A DNA stretch of 46,534 nt from Paenibacillus rigui (GTDB taxonomy: Bacteria; Bacillota; Bacilli; Paenibacillales; NBRC-103111). The position numbers were made by a program, and so were the translations under genes. The stretch spans positions 1 to 46,534 of the forward strand of contig NZ_NMQW01000056.1 of the NCBI RefSeq assembly GCF_002234615.1, in the 5' to 3' direction. Numbering within the stretch: position 1 is the stretch's first letter; each line of letters starts with the position of its first letter. A model generated the notes under the pieces. It was not told the origin of the DNA. It did not search any database and was given only the letters and a program-made list of their open reading frames with translations. This document shows positions 17,734 through 25,846 of the stretch, one piece after another.

Positions 17734-17738
17734 GAATG
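17721..17738. promoter_or_regulatory. Degenerate SinR-like operator O4 over the ubiA -10
   Basis: TGTTCGATATAATGAATG keeps the NGTTC-N8-GAA(C/T)G outline of the other sites and starts 21 bp (two helical turns) after O3, spanning the TATAAT box. Because the match is partly forced by the -10 sequence, it is the least certain of the four. Confidence 0.35.
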
Positions 17739-17812
17739 CCGGAACAGAAGGAAGCCTATGCACCCATCTGCCCGGAAGCACCACAAAATCCTAATGTAAA
17801 GGAGAATGGGGA

Positions 17813-18727
17813 ATGGCTCAAACCAAAGCTCACATCAAGCTGAAAAGGGGGGGAGATCGCGCGCTGCCGATTCAATACCTTATTTTGATGCGCCCCAGGC
17901 AGTGGACCAAAAACCTGCTGGTGTTCGCCGCCCTTATTTTTTCCATTCAACAGGCGGACCTGAATATGCTGATCCGGGCCTTTACCGGTTTTATTCTGTT
18001 CAGTCTTGTCTCCAGCTGTGTGTACATTCTCAATGACTATGTTGACCGGGAGAGGGACCGGATGCATCCGGAGAAAAAATTTCGCCCGCTCGCCTCCGGC
18101 GCAATTCATCCGCAGACGGCGCTGGCGTTTGGGTTTATTTTGCTGACGTGCTGTATCCTGGCGGCGTTCCGGTTCCACGTGCTGTTCGGCTGCGTGCTGT
18201 CCGCTTATTTTTCCCTGAATGTGCTGTATTCATTGAGGCTTAAGCATGTGGTCATTCTGGATCTTCTTATTATTGCGTCCGGATTCGTCCTGCGTGCCGT
18301 CGGCGGGGGATTGGTCATCGGCGTCTCACTAACGCCTTGGTTCTTGATTTGTACGATGCTGCTTGCCTTGTTCCTGGCCATCGGGAAACGGAGACATGAG
18401 CTGTCGCTTCTTGAAGGGGGCAAGGGAGCGCACCGTAAAGTGCTGGAGTCGTATTCTATGGGGATGCTTGACCAAATGTCGGCGATCGCCACAACGGCAA
18501 CGATCATGAGCTATGCCTTATTCACCTTCACCTCGGGCCGTTCGATTCATTTGATGTGGACGCTCGTTTTTGTTTTGTACGGTATGTTTCGGTATTTGTA
18601 TTTGATTCATATGGAGGACAAGGGCGGCCGTCCCGAAAAGCTGCTGCTGGAGGACAAGCACATCCTGCTCACGGTCGTATTGTACGGGTTTTCCGTAGGC
18701 TGCATCCTGCTGTTCTTCAATAAATAA
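17813..18727 (+). CDS. UbiA-family polyprenyl-phosphate phosphoribosyltransferase-like protein
   Basis: 304 residues, about eight to nine membrane segments; AAAGGAG precedes ATG. The N-terminal MRPRQWTKNLLVFA, the Mg/diphosphate motif ND75xxD78xxxD82 followed by HPEKKFRPLASG, the YSLRLKHVVILDLLIIASGF segment and the late FRYLYLIH..GGRPEKLLLED are features of the decaprenyl-phosphate 5-phosphoribose synthase branch of UbiA (Rv3806c type) rather than of quinone or heme prenyltransferases. That enzyme transfers phosphoribose from PRPP to a polyprenyl phosphate at the inner face of the membrane. It is the first gene of the plus arm and is followed by flippase-, phosphatase- and GT-C-like genes, which supports that reading. 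Substrate is inferred. Confidence 0.82.
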   Translation: MAQTKAHIKLKRGGDRALPIQYLILMRPRQWTKNLLVFAALIFSIQQADLNMLIRAFTGFILFSLVSSCVYILNDYVDRERDRMHPEKKFRPLASGAIHPQTALAFGFILLTCCILAAFRFHVLFGCVLSAYFSLNVLYSLRLKHVVILDLLIIASGFVLRAVGGGLVIGVSLTPWFLICTMLLALFLAIGKRRHELSLLEGGKGAHRKVLESYSMGMLDQMSAIATTATIMSYALFTFTSGRSIHLMWTLVFVLYGMFRYLYLIHMEDKGGRPEKLLLEDKHILLTVVLYGFSVGCILLFFNK

Positions 18728-18747
18728 TGTAGGGAGTGAACAAGCGT

Positions 18748-19104
18748 GTGATCAAATACATATGGTTGATCGCCTCGATTCTGCTGGGAGCAGCGGGGCA
18801 GGTTCTCATGAAATGGGGCGTCAGTGCCGCAAAGCCCGCCGGAGCGGCCTTACTTACCTGGGCAGGCGTGAAGGCGTATTGGCCCGTCATGGCGGGAATC
18901 GGGAGCTATGGGCTCAGCTCGATCTTTTGGCTCCTGGCTTTAAAAAGGTTTCCGCTCAGCACCGCTTACCCCATGGTCAGCGTGAGCTATATCGTGGTCA
19001 TGGTGCTCAGCTTCTATTTGTTTCAAGAATCGTTATCTATGCAAAAATGGGCCGGCGCCGCCTTGATTTCAGCGGGAGTGCTGGTTATCGCACGGGCAGG
19101 GTAA
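18748..19104 (+). CDS. SMR/EamA-type small membrane protein (ArnE/F-like flippase candidate)
   Basis: 118 residues from GTG 18748, which has AGGGAG 11 nt upstream; the GTG at 18736 abuts the RBS and is less likely. Four membrane helices. AYPMVSVSYIVVMVLSFYLF then QESLSMQKWAGAALISAGV matches the EamA/SMR half-transporters such as ArnE/ArnF, which flip undecaprenyl-phosphate-aminoarabinose. It is 20 nt after the UbiA-like gene and 29 nt before the DUF212 gene. By context I infer that it moves a polyprenyl-phospho-sugar across the membrane, but a drug-export SMR role cannot be excluded from sequence alone. Confidence 0.75.
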   Translation: MIKYIWLIASILLGAAGQVLMKWGVSAAKPAGAALLTWAGVKAYWPVMAGIGSYGLSSIFWLLALKRFPLSTAYPMVSVSYIVVMVLSFYLFQESLSMQKWAGAALISAGVLVIARAG

Positions 19105-19133
19105 TGACCGGACCAGGAGGTGAGAAAGCAAAC

Positions 19134-19568
19134 ATGGAAATCAGCGCCCGATTCTTATACCCGGCAATGCCGTTTATCGCATGGCTCGTATCGGGGACTT
19201 TGAAATATATGGTCAACCGCATCCGTCACGGCCGAGAAGCGAACAAGCTGATCGGCAACGGCGGCTTTCCCAGTACACATACTTCGGTAGTCTCGTCGGT
19301 GACCATGCTTATCGGCTTCGATCAAGGCTGGGGAACGCCGATGTTCGGCCTCGGGGTGGCCTTGACCTACATCGTGATGATCGATGCGGTGGGGATCCGC
19401 CGGGCCGTTGGGGAGAACGCGAAGTGGATCAATGCGCTCACCCGCGAAAGTGCTGCCGCCGTTGAAGCGGGGCTGCGCGAAAGACAGGGGCACACCCGTC
19501 TTGAGCTCCTTGGGGGGCTTGCCGTAGGTATGCTGCTGGCATGGGCGGCCTCACCATGGCTCGCATAG
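19134..19568 (+). CDS. Divergent PAP2 (DUF212/YuiD-like) membrane phosphatase candidate
   Basis: 144 residues from ATG 19134 with AGGAGGTGA at 19116-19124; the long upstream extension of this frame lies inside the SMR gene and is ignored. Signature GNGGFPSTHTSVVSS, with PSTH resembling the PSGH of PAP2 phosphatases, and DAVGIRRAVGENA. Three to four membrane segments. B. subtilis YuiD is the family reference. In the mycobacterial decaprenyl-phosphoryl-ribose route a PAP2-type protein (Rv3807c) removes the 5-phosphate after the UbiA step; the same gene adjacency here suggests the same job. Family assignment is firm, substrate is inferred. Confidence 0.8.
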   Translation: MEISARFLYPAMPFIAWLVSGTLKYMVNRIRHGREANKLIGNGGFPSTHTSVVSSVTMLIGFDQGWGTPMFGLGVALTYIVMIDAVGIRRAVGENAKWINALTRESAAAVEAGLRERQGHTRLELLGGLAVGMLLAWAASPWLA

Positions 19569-19626
19569 CCGAAACCATAAAATACATACGACAGATATGG
19601 AAACTACGGATGTGAGGAGTGGCCTT

Positions 19627-21276
19627 ATGAAAAACCGACTGGCAACAATTAGTTTCATGACGGGAACAGCGCTCTTGATGCTGGTTGTCGCTGCTTTCGT
19701 CATTCCGTCCCTGCTGTTTTTAGTGAAGGTTCCGCTGCTTCCGCTGCATTTTTGGCTGGCAGCTGCGGCTTCCGGCGCTATAGTGTGGCTGTTGTATCAC
19801 TCGATGGGGGAACAACAGCCCGCTTGGCTGCCGGCAGTAGCTTTGTCGGGAGCGGCATTGCTTTTTGTTTGCTGCTTCTTGATCAGCAGTTATTTTTACG
19901 ATGTATCCTACGATGGACAAGCCTACCATCAGGAGGCGATCATCCAGCTTGCGGAAGGGTGGAACCCGGTCTATGATGCGCCGTTATCCATGCCTACAGG
20001 CAACAGCATCTGGGTCAATCATTATGCCAAAGCGGCGGAGCTGGCTTCCGCTTCGATCTTCATGGCTACCGGGGTGCTGGAAGCGGGCAAAGCGATCAAC
20101 CTGCTATTGATTCTCGCTTCCGGGCTGCTCAGTCTGTCCGCCCTGCTGGCGCTGCGTCCTCATCAGCAGCTGCAAGGCTGGGTTGTCGCCCTGCTCTTGG
20201 CGCTGAATCCTGTCAGCGTGTATCAGGCGTTCAGCTTTTACGTGGATGGTCTGCTGGCCTCGCTGCTGCTGTGCCTGGCAGCTATAGGCTGCCTGATCTA
20301 TGTGCAGGCGAGCCGCATGCTGCTTCTTATCTATACCTTGACGATGATGATGATGATGAACATCAAATTCACGGCCATCGCTTATGCCGGCTTGCTGACG
20401 ATCGGCCTGCTGATCGTATTGTACATGAGCGAGCAGTTCGGCCTGCTGAAGCGGGTGTTTCGCATCGCTGCCATTGGCGGTATCGCAGGGGTTCTGTTAG
20501 TGGGCTATAACCCTTATGTCACCAATACCGTACGCGACGGTCACCCGTTGTATCCGTTGGCCGGAGACGAAGCCATCGATGTGGTGAAAAACTTCATCCC
20601 GCGCAATCTGGAGCGGATGAACCGCTTCGAGCAGGCGGGTGCCTCTTATTTTGCCAAAACGGTCGGCAACAGCTCGGAGAAAAGACCGACCGAGTTCAAA
20701 TGGCCGTTCACGTTTACGGACCGGGAGCTTGCCGTCTACGGAGAGCCCGATGTAGCCGTATCCGGCTTCGGGCCGCTGTTCAGCGGCATACTGCTTCTCT
20801 CGCTCGCGGTGCTGGTGCTCGCATTCCGCCGGCGCAGCGGCTTAACCTTGGCAGCCCTGGGTATTATCGTGCTGCTGGCGGCCTCGGCCTTCGTCAATCC
20901 GGCGGCGTGGTGGGCACGCTATGTGCCTCAGCTGTGGTTCGTGCCGCTCATTTGCGTCTGGCTGGCGCTGAGCTTGAAGGGGCACCGCGTGCTGAACGCT
21001 GCCGGATGGACCCTTGCGCTTGTCATCATGGTCAATACGCTGCTGGTCGGCGGGACGTATACGCAGAAGCAGCTGGCCCTGACTCAGGAGCTGAAGGCGC
21101 AGCTCGCAGAGCTGCAAGCCGCCGGGCAGCCGGTGAAGGCCGAATTTACTTACAGCTGGTCGAATCAGGAGCGGTTGAAATCGCTGGGCATCGCTTTTAA
21201 AGAAGAAAGCCCGCTGGCCTGCACGGCCGGGAAGCTGACGCTGGTCAGCTCGGGGACCTCCTTATGCTTGAAGTAG
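19627..21276 (+). CDS. GT-C-like multi-pass membrane glycosyltransferase candidate
   Basis: 549 residues from ATG 19627 (GAGGAG 9 nt upstream; the ATG at 19597 lacks one). About ten to twelve membrane helices. After the second or third helix comes a loop with YDVSYDGQAYHQEAI (Asp92, Asp96), resembling the catalytic aspartate loop of GT-C enzymes that use polyprenyl-phosphate sugars, followed by NHYAKAAELASA. A large extracytoplasmic part near residues 300-380 contains NPYVTNTVRDGHPLYPL. No close named family is recognised. Position after the donor-lipid and flippase-type genes makes it the likely user of the lipid-linked sugar at the outer membrane face. An O-antigen-polymerase-like alternative is possible. 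Confidence 0.65.
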   Translation: MKNRLATISFMTGTALLMLVVAAFVIPSLLFLVKVPLLPLHFWLAAAASGAIVWLLYHSMGEQQPAWLPAVALSGAALLFVCCFLISSYFYDVSYDGQAYHQEAIIQLAEGWNPVYDAPLSMPTGNSIWVNHYAKAAELASASIFMATGVLEAGKAINLLLILASGLLSLSALLALRPHQQLQGWVVALLLALNPVSVYQAFSFYVDGLLASLLLCLAAIGCLIYVQASRMLLLIYTLTMMMMMNIKFTAIAYAGLLTIGLLIVLYMSEQFGLLKRVFRIAAIGGIAGVLLVGYNPYVTNTVRDGHPLYPLAGDEAIDVVKNFIPRNLERMNRFEQAGASYFAKTVGNSSEKRPTEFKWPFTFTDRELAVYGEPDVAVSGFGPLFSGILLLSLAVLVLAFRRRSGLTLAALGIIVLLAASAFVNPAAWWARYVPQLWFVPLICVWLALSLKGHRVLNAAGWTLALVIMVNTLLVGGTYTQKQLALTQELKAQLAELQAAGQPVKAEFTYSWSNQERLKSLGIAFKEESPLACTAGKLTLVSSGTSLCLK

Positions 21277-21312
21277 AGACGAGAGAAGAGTGCCTGATCG
21301 AAGGAGGATATC

Positions 21313-23583
21313 ATGCAAGCTAATTCGGTTAACAAAACATGGGTGCTGGGCCTCACCGTTATTGCGGCGCTTGCGGTTATCGCACTTGCGTTGTTCTACG
21401 GAGGGGGACTGCGGGGCTGGTTTGCCGGGGGAAGCAAAAGCCTCCCGCAATCAGTGATGCCGGTGTATGAGGAACAGGGGATCAAACAAACGTCCTCGGT
21501 CCGTGACGGACATTTGGAAGTATATAACGGCAAGGATTGGACCCCTCAATTTTGGACGGGGGTGAACCTGGGGGCAACCACCCCTGGTCATGCTCCCGGC
21601 GAACTCAGTCCGACCAAGGAGGATTATTTGCGCTGGTTTCAACAAATTAAGGATATGCATGCGGATGTGATACGCGTGTATACCATATTGCCGCCGTATT
21701 TCTATGAGGCGCTGGCTGAATTTAACGGCGGGCGAAAAGACCCGCTGTATATTTTGCACGGGATCTGGGCGCCCGAGGATCAGCTGGTCGGAAACGGCGG
21801 AGAAGGGAGGGATGCCTATCAGAGGGATACCGTAGACGCATTCAAGCAGGAAATTACCGATGCGGTTCATGCCGTGCATGGGAATTTGAAGCGCAAAGAA
21901 ATGCCGGGGCATGCTTCCGGCACTTATGATGCGGACATATCGCCTTATTTGCTCGGCTGGGTTATAGGGACGGAATGGGATCCTTATGCAGTCCAAGCAA
22001 CCAATGATGCGAATGCGGGCCTGAAGCCGTTCCAAGGGACGTATTTTCAGGCAAAGGCTGAAGCGAATCCGTTCGAAAGCTGGCTGGCACAAATGCTCGA
22101 GACGGCAGCGAAGGAGGAGATGAAATACGGATGGCAGCATCCGGTCTCTTTTACCAACTGGGTCACAACCGATCCTTTGAACCATCCGAACGAGCCGGCG
22201 GAGAATGAAGACATGGTTTCGGTCGATCCGATGCATATCCGTCCTCTGGAAACGTGGAAGGCAGGCTATTTTGCTTCCTATCATATTTATCCGTATTACC
22301 CGGACCTGCTGAGCTATGAGGATAAGTACCAGACGTACAAGGATCGTACCGGACAAGTCAATCCTTATGCAGGCTATCTTCGCGATCTGAGAGAGCATCA
22401 TCAGGGGATTCCGTTAATAGTCGCAGAGTACGGAGTTCCAAGCTCAAGGGGGCTCGCGCATTACGGTCCCGTCAATCGCAATCAGGGTCTTCATACGGAG
22501 CAGGAGCAGGGCGAAATCAACGCATCGCTGTATCAAAGCATCTACAATGAGAGCTACGATGGCGCCATGCTGTTTTCGTGGCAGGATGAATGGTTCAAAA
22601 TTACGTGGAACACATTGGAGCTGGATACGCCCAGCAGCAGGCGGCCTTATTGGCGCAATATGCTTACCAATGAGGAGCATTTCGGTGTGCTGGCCGTAGA
22701 GCCCGGGAAATCACCGGAGGATACGATAGTCCTGGATGGCCAAACAGACGATTGGGATCGCAGGAAGCACACGGTCACGAAGGCGTACCCGAATTATACC
22801 CTAACCACATCCCATGACGAGGCTTATGTGTATATGCTGCTGAAAAATACGAAAGGAGATTGGAAGCTGGACGACAATCCGATGTATTTGGGCTTCGATA
22901 CGCTGAATGGAGGCAGTACGACGGCGGACAAAGCACCGGGCGTCAGCTTCAGCAGCGGGCAGGAGTTCGTGATGAAGCTTCAGGGGCAAAAAAATTCAGC
23001 CCTCTATGTCGGCAGCGCCTATGACTACCATACATGGCTGTATGGCTCCAAGAAGAAGCAGCTGCCTTGGCAGGACAGCTGGGCCCGTGCGGAGAATGGC
23101 ATCTTTTTGCCATGGAAGCTGCCCGTTAATAAAGGCTTTACACTGCCGCAGACACAGGAGAAGGTGCCTTTCGAGGATGTCGAAATTGGTTTGCTGCATC
23201 AAGGCACCACAGACCCGTCCCGTGACGAATTCAATAATTTGGCTGATTGGTATGTGTCCGGGTCTGTCATTGAAATTCGGGTGCCCTGGATGATGCTTGG
23301 CTTCACAGACCCGAGCCAGCACAAGGCTTGGCGTTATCCTTATGAAGCAGGGGCGCTGAAATTCGATGAGGTCAAGGCGATTCGCGTGGAGCCTCATGGG
23401 GGGACGGCGCCGGGAGGGGTGGAGAAGCAGGAGCCGCTCGTCTACAAGTGGGATGACTGGGACAAGGTTGCTTATCATGAGCGTCTGAAAAAAAGCTATC
23501 CGATCCTGCAGGCCGCCTTCGGAGAGCAAGGGAACAAGCCGCCGAAAGGGCAGCAGAACGCTGTCCCGGCAGCTTCGAATTAA
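21313..23583 (+). CDS. Membrane-anchored GH-A-type glycosidase, paralogue of the minus-arm enzyme
   Basis: 756 residues; AAGGAGG before ATG. N-terminal anchor (about 10-30), then a TIM-barrel of the GH2/GH5 type with GTEWDPYAV and VAEYGVPSS carrying the two candidate catalytic Glu residues, and a C-terminal CBM9/DOMON-like domain (SHDEAYVYMLLKN; EIRVPWMMLGFTDPSQ). The architecture and many blocks are shared with 9717-11933 (FTNWVTTDPLNHP, SWQDEWFKxTWNT, NQGxHxExEQGxINASL), so the two arose by duplication, one per arm of the locus. The C-terminus has a Lys/Pro/Gln-rich tail. It overlaps the following convergent gene by 4 nt. Likely role is processing or anchoring of the surface polymer; substrate unknown. 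Confidence 0.8.
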   Translation: MQANSVNKTWVLGLTVIAALAVIALALFYGGGLRGWFAGGSKSLPQSVMPVYEEQGIKQTSSVRDGHLEVYNGKDWTPQFWTGVNLGATTPGHAPGELSPTKEDYLRWFQQIKDMHADVIRVYTILPPYFYEALAEFNGGRKDPLYILHGIWAPEDQLVGNGGEGRDAYQRDTVDAFKQEITDAVHAVHGNLKRKEMPGHASGTYDADISPYLLGWVIGTEWDPYAVQATNDANAGLKPFQGTYFQAKAEANPFESWLAQMLETAAKEEMKYGWQHPVSFTNWVTTDPLNHPNEPAENEDMVSVDPMHIRPLETWKAGYFASYHIYPYYPDLLSYEDKYQTYKDRTGQVNPYAGYLRDLREHHQGIPLIVAEYGVPSSRGLAHYGPVNRNQGLHTEQEQGEINASLYQSIYNESYDGAMLFSWQDEWFKITWNTLELDTPSSRRPYWRNMLTNEEHFGVLAVEPGKSPEDTIVLDGQTDDWDRRKHTVTKAYPNYTLTTSHDEAYVYMLLKNTKGDWKLDDNPMYLGFDTLNGGSTTADKAPGVSFSSGQEFVMKLQGQKNSALYVGSAYDYHTWLYGSKKKQLPWQDSWARAENGIFLPWKLPVNKGFTLPQTQEKVPFEDVEIGLLHQGTTDPSRDEFNNLADWYVSGSVIEIRVPWMMLGFTDPSQHKAWRYPYEAGALKFDEVKAIRVEPHGGTAPGGVEKQEPLVYKWDDWDKVAYHERLKKSYPILQAAFGEQGNKPPKGQQNAVPAASN

Positions 23584-24449
23584 TCGCGCAGGGCGCGCCA
23601 GCCGGTATAGTCGTGGATCACGATTCCGGCATAGGAGGGATTCAGCCTTAGCACGCCGTCCATGACGGCCAGCTGAAACATCATCGCTTCCTGGCCCTTG
23701 TCAAAGAAAGTAATGTACGGCGTATCAGGAGAAGGGTTCGTTTCGAGCCCGATCCATACCTTTTTGCCGAGCCGTTCTGCAATATTCATTTCCGCAGCCG
23801 ACAGGTCGATCACGTCCTGCGCTTGATCCCGATAAGACATGAGCGCAGCTTCGTCCAGCTTTGTCATGATAGCCTCGAACAAGCTCATCTCACGATCCGG
23901 CAGCTTGATCTGGTCGAGCCAGAAGGGCAGGACGGCTGAGGTGGTCAGGGAAGAATCCTTCTTCACTTCGTTGTGGAGCAAAGTGACGCTTTGCAGCCAC
24001 GCCTTCGCAAGGCGGCTCTGATCATCGGTTGTCCATGCCGGAAGCAGGTACGGCTCGATGTCAACCTGGATTCCTTGGAACCTTTCGTTTTCCGCTGCGG
24101 AGCGGTTGTAGGTCTTCACCCACTGCACCAATTCGGTGATGCGCCGGCTTTCCTCGGGAAGCGCCCAAGCGGGTGCGCCGTCCAGTGCATGAACCTCGAT
24201 ACGAGAGTCGGATGCGGCCTGAATCAATTGCCGGTAGGCGGCTGGGGCGAGATTGCGGTTCACCTGCACATAGATGCGCTGGAGCTGCTGCTCCCGGGCA
24301 AATTGCACAATCTCGGCTCGTCCTGAGCTTGTTTCCAGGAGGGAGGTATCCCACAGCCATGTCGCTTTGGAGGGCGCGGGAAGCCAGGCCGGGGTGGAGG
24401 TAGGAAGAGAATGTAAGCTGAGCAGAAGCCCTATAAGAATGGCGACCAT
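23580..24449 (-). CDS. Secreted TIM-barrel glycosidase-like protein (DxE type)
   Basis: 289 residues from ATG 24449 (AAGGAGGC 6-7 nt upstream); the ATG at 24566 adds a non-homologous polar tail. The N-terminus is a signal peptide (MVAILIGLLLSLHSLP). A TIM-barrel-like pattern follows with strands ending RIYVQVNR, RIEVHALDG, and the motif GIQVDIEPYLLPAW (Asp130, Glu132), LMSYRDQAQDVIDL and VWIGLETN. The DxE at a strand end recalls GH18-like active sites, but no exact family is recognised. It is paralogous to the next gene (GIHLDVEPYVLPEW). Convergent with the plus-arm glycosidase. Probably an extracellular hydrolase for the locus product. Confidence 0.7.
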   Translation of the reverse strand: MVAILIGLLLSLHSLPTSTPAWLPAPSKATWLWDTSLLETSSGRAEIVQFAREQQLQRIYVQVNRNLAPAAYRQLIQAASDSRIEVHALDGAPAWALPEESRRITELVQWVKTYNRSAAENERFQGIQVDIEPYLLPAWTTDDQSRLAKAWLQSVTLLHNEVKKDSSLTTSAVLPFWLDQIKLPDREMSLFEAIMTKLDEAALMSYRDQAQDVIDLSAAEMNIAERLGKKVWIGLETNPSPDTPYITFFDKGQEAMMFQLAVMDGVLRLNPSYAGIVIHDYTGWRALRD

Positions 24450-24598
24450 CGTATGAGCCTCCTTATGGTTCGAATGGTTATGAACAATATCTTTATTATA
24501 CGCAGTCTTAAGGGGCATTTGCCATGGTTCACAGGTTTCATCTTCGACAAAATATGACAAATCCATCCGTCCGAAAAGAAGAAGGCTCCGCCTGCGAA

Positions 24599-24773
24599 GG
24601 AGGCCGCTGAAAAACGGGCGGAGTGGACGGAATCGGTCTGCAGAAGCGTAAGCGTTCGCCTTTGTCCCCGGATTTGAACCGCTATAAGCGGGTTGAAATG
24701 AACAAAATCCGGGGACAACAGCGATCGGAAGAAGGATCCGTCCATGCAGCCCGTAGCTTTTTCAGCGGCCTCC
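24599..24773. repeat. Long imperfect palindrome (about 175 bp) in intergenic region
   Basis: GGAGGCCGCTGAAAAA (24599-24614) is exactly inverted as TTTTTCAGCGGCCTCC (24758-24773). Inside, GTCCCCGGATTT pairs with AAATCCGGGGAC around a small AACCGC/GCGGGTT stem, and the intervening arms pair imperfectly (GTGGACGGA with TCCGTCCAT). It fills most of the 373-bp gap between the two DxE-type genes. It has the look of a mobile or REP-like palindromic element; no transposase is present. Nothing else is seen in this gap. Confidence 0.7.
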
Positions 24774-24822
24774 CGCGAAGCGGGTAATGCTTCATTGGAC
24801 TTTGAAGAGAAGGAGAACAGAC

Positions 24823-25764
24823 GTGACAAAACATCGTTGGTTTACAAAGCAAGCTTCACCTTTCGGAAGCCGTTGTGTCAAAGTCGTATTAGGGTGCTTT
24901 ATCGCCGGTCAGGCTTTGACCGGGTTTTCATTGTTCGGCGGAGCCGGCAATTACGCATCTGCTGCCGGGGAGCCGCCGGTAAAAAGCACATGGCTGTGGA
25001 ATCCCTATATCATAGATAAGGAAGCGGACAGCACGCTGCAGCAGTTAGCCGATAAGCAGGTGAATCGCGTGTATATTTTTATCGATTTGTCTTATCCGGC
25101 CAACTATTACAGTCAATTTATTCGTAAAGCCCATGCCATGGGTATTCAGGTTGAAGCGTTAGGCGGGGCGCCGAACTGGGTGCTTCCGGAATATAACAAG
25201 AAGCTGTATGTATTCATTGACTGGGTCAAGAGGTACAACAATGCCGTGCAGCCTGAAGAAAGGTTCTCCGGCATTCATCTGGATGTGGAGCCTTATGTTC
25301 TGCCCGAGTGGGGGCAGGATTCGGATACGACCATCGGGCTTTGGATGGATACGGTCAGCGGATTCCAGGAAGAGGTCAAGAGTGATTCCAGCCTCCAGGT
25401 AGGGATGGATATGCCGGTGTGGCTGGAATATTTTCAGGTAGGGGACGGCCAGGGAGGCAGAACGACGTTGTCGGATTGGTTCATTCGCCGGATGGATGAA
25501 GTGACGCTGATGGCTTACCGTGATCAGACGGATGACATCACCGACTCGGTGAAGACGGAATTGGATGAAGCGGATCGGGCCGGAGCTTCCGCTATTGTGG
25601 CGGTAGACACAGTAGACAGCGGGGAGGAAGGCAGCTTCTACGGTGAAGGTGAAGCTTGGATGGAACAGGTTTTGGGGGAGCTGCCGGCTGTATTAGGGAG
25701 CCATCCTTCTTTTAAAGGGACCGGCGTACATGAATGGGAAAGCTGGCTGAAGCTGAAGCCGTAA
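24823..25764 (+). CDS. Secreted TIM-barrel glycosidase-like protein (DxE type), paralogue
   Basis: 313 residues from GTG 24823, chosen because AAGGAG lies 7 nt upstream; the ATG at 24787 has none and only adds basic residues. Signal peptide with long basic region then VVLGCFIAGQALTGFSLF and cleavage near ASAAG. TIM-barrel pattern with RVYIFIDLS, IQVEALGGAPNWVLPE, GIHLDVEPYVLPEW (Asp154, Glu156) and TLMAYRDQTDDITD. The same motifs occur in 23580-24449, so this is a duplicated pair in head-to-head orientation around the palindromic element. Exact GH family not recognised. Followed by a strong terminator, which I take as the right border of the glycopolymer locus. Confidence 0.7.
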   Translation: MTKHRWFTKQASPFGSRCVKVVLGCFIAGQALTGFSLFGGAGNYASAAGEPPVKSTWLWNPYIIDKEADSTLQQLADKQVNRVYIFIDLSYPANYYSQFIRKAHAMGIQVEALGGAPNWVLPEYNKKLYVFIDWVKRYNNAVQPEERFSGIHLDVEPYVLPEWGQDSDTTIGLWMDTVSGFQEEVKSDSSLQVGMDMPVWLEYFQVGDGQGGRTTLSDWFIRRMDEVTLMAYRDQTDDITDSVKTELDEADRAGASAIVAVDTVDSGEEGSFYGEGEAWMEQVLGELPAVLGSHPSFKGTGVHEWESWLKLKP

Positions 25765-25792
25765 GGAACAGATAGGGGATTGAAACAAAGCA

Positions 25793-25830
25793 ACAGAGCC
25801 GCGCGAAGGGTTAGCGGGCTCTGTTTTTCT
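25793..25830 (+). terminator. Intrinsic terminator
   Basis: ACAGAGCC pairs with GGCTCTGT around a 16-nt loop, followed by TTTTCTTTTTT. Confidence 0.85.
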
Positions 25831-25846
25831 TTTTTCGGTCAGGGCT

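Noticed and set aside
17756-18178. Minus-strand open frame opposite the ubiA-like gene
   Set aside because: It lacks an RBS and family features and is a shadow of the convincing plus-strand membrane protein.
18748-19104. Drug-efflux SMR (EmrE/QacE) annotation
   Set aside because: Sequence near the third helix and the gene order fit ArnE/F-type lipid-sugar flippases better; efflux cannot be fully excluded.
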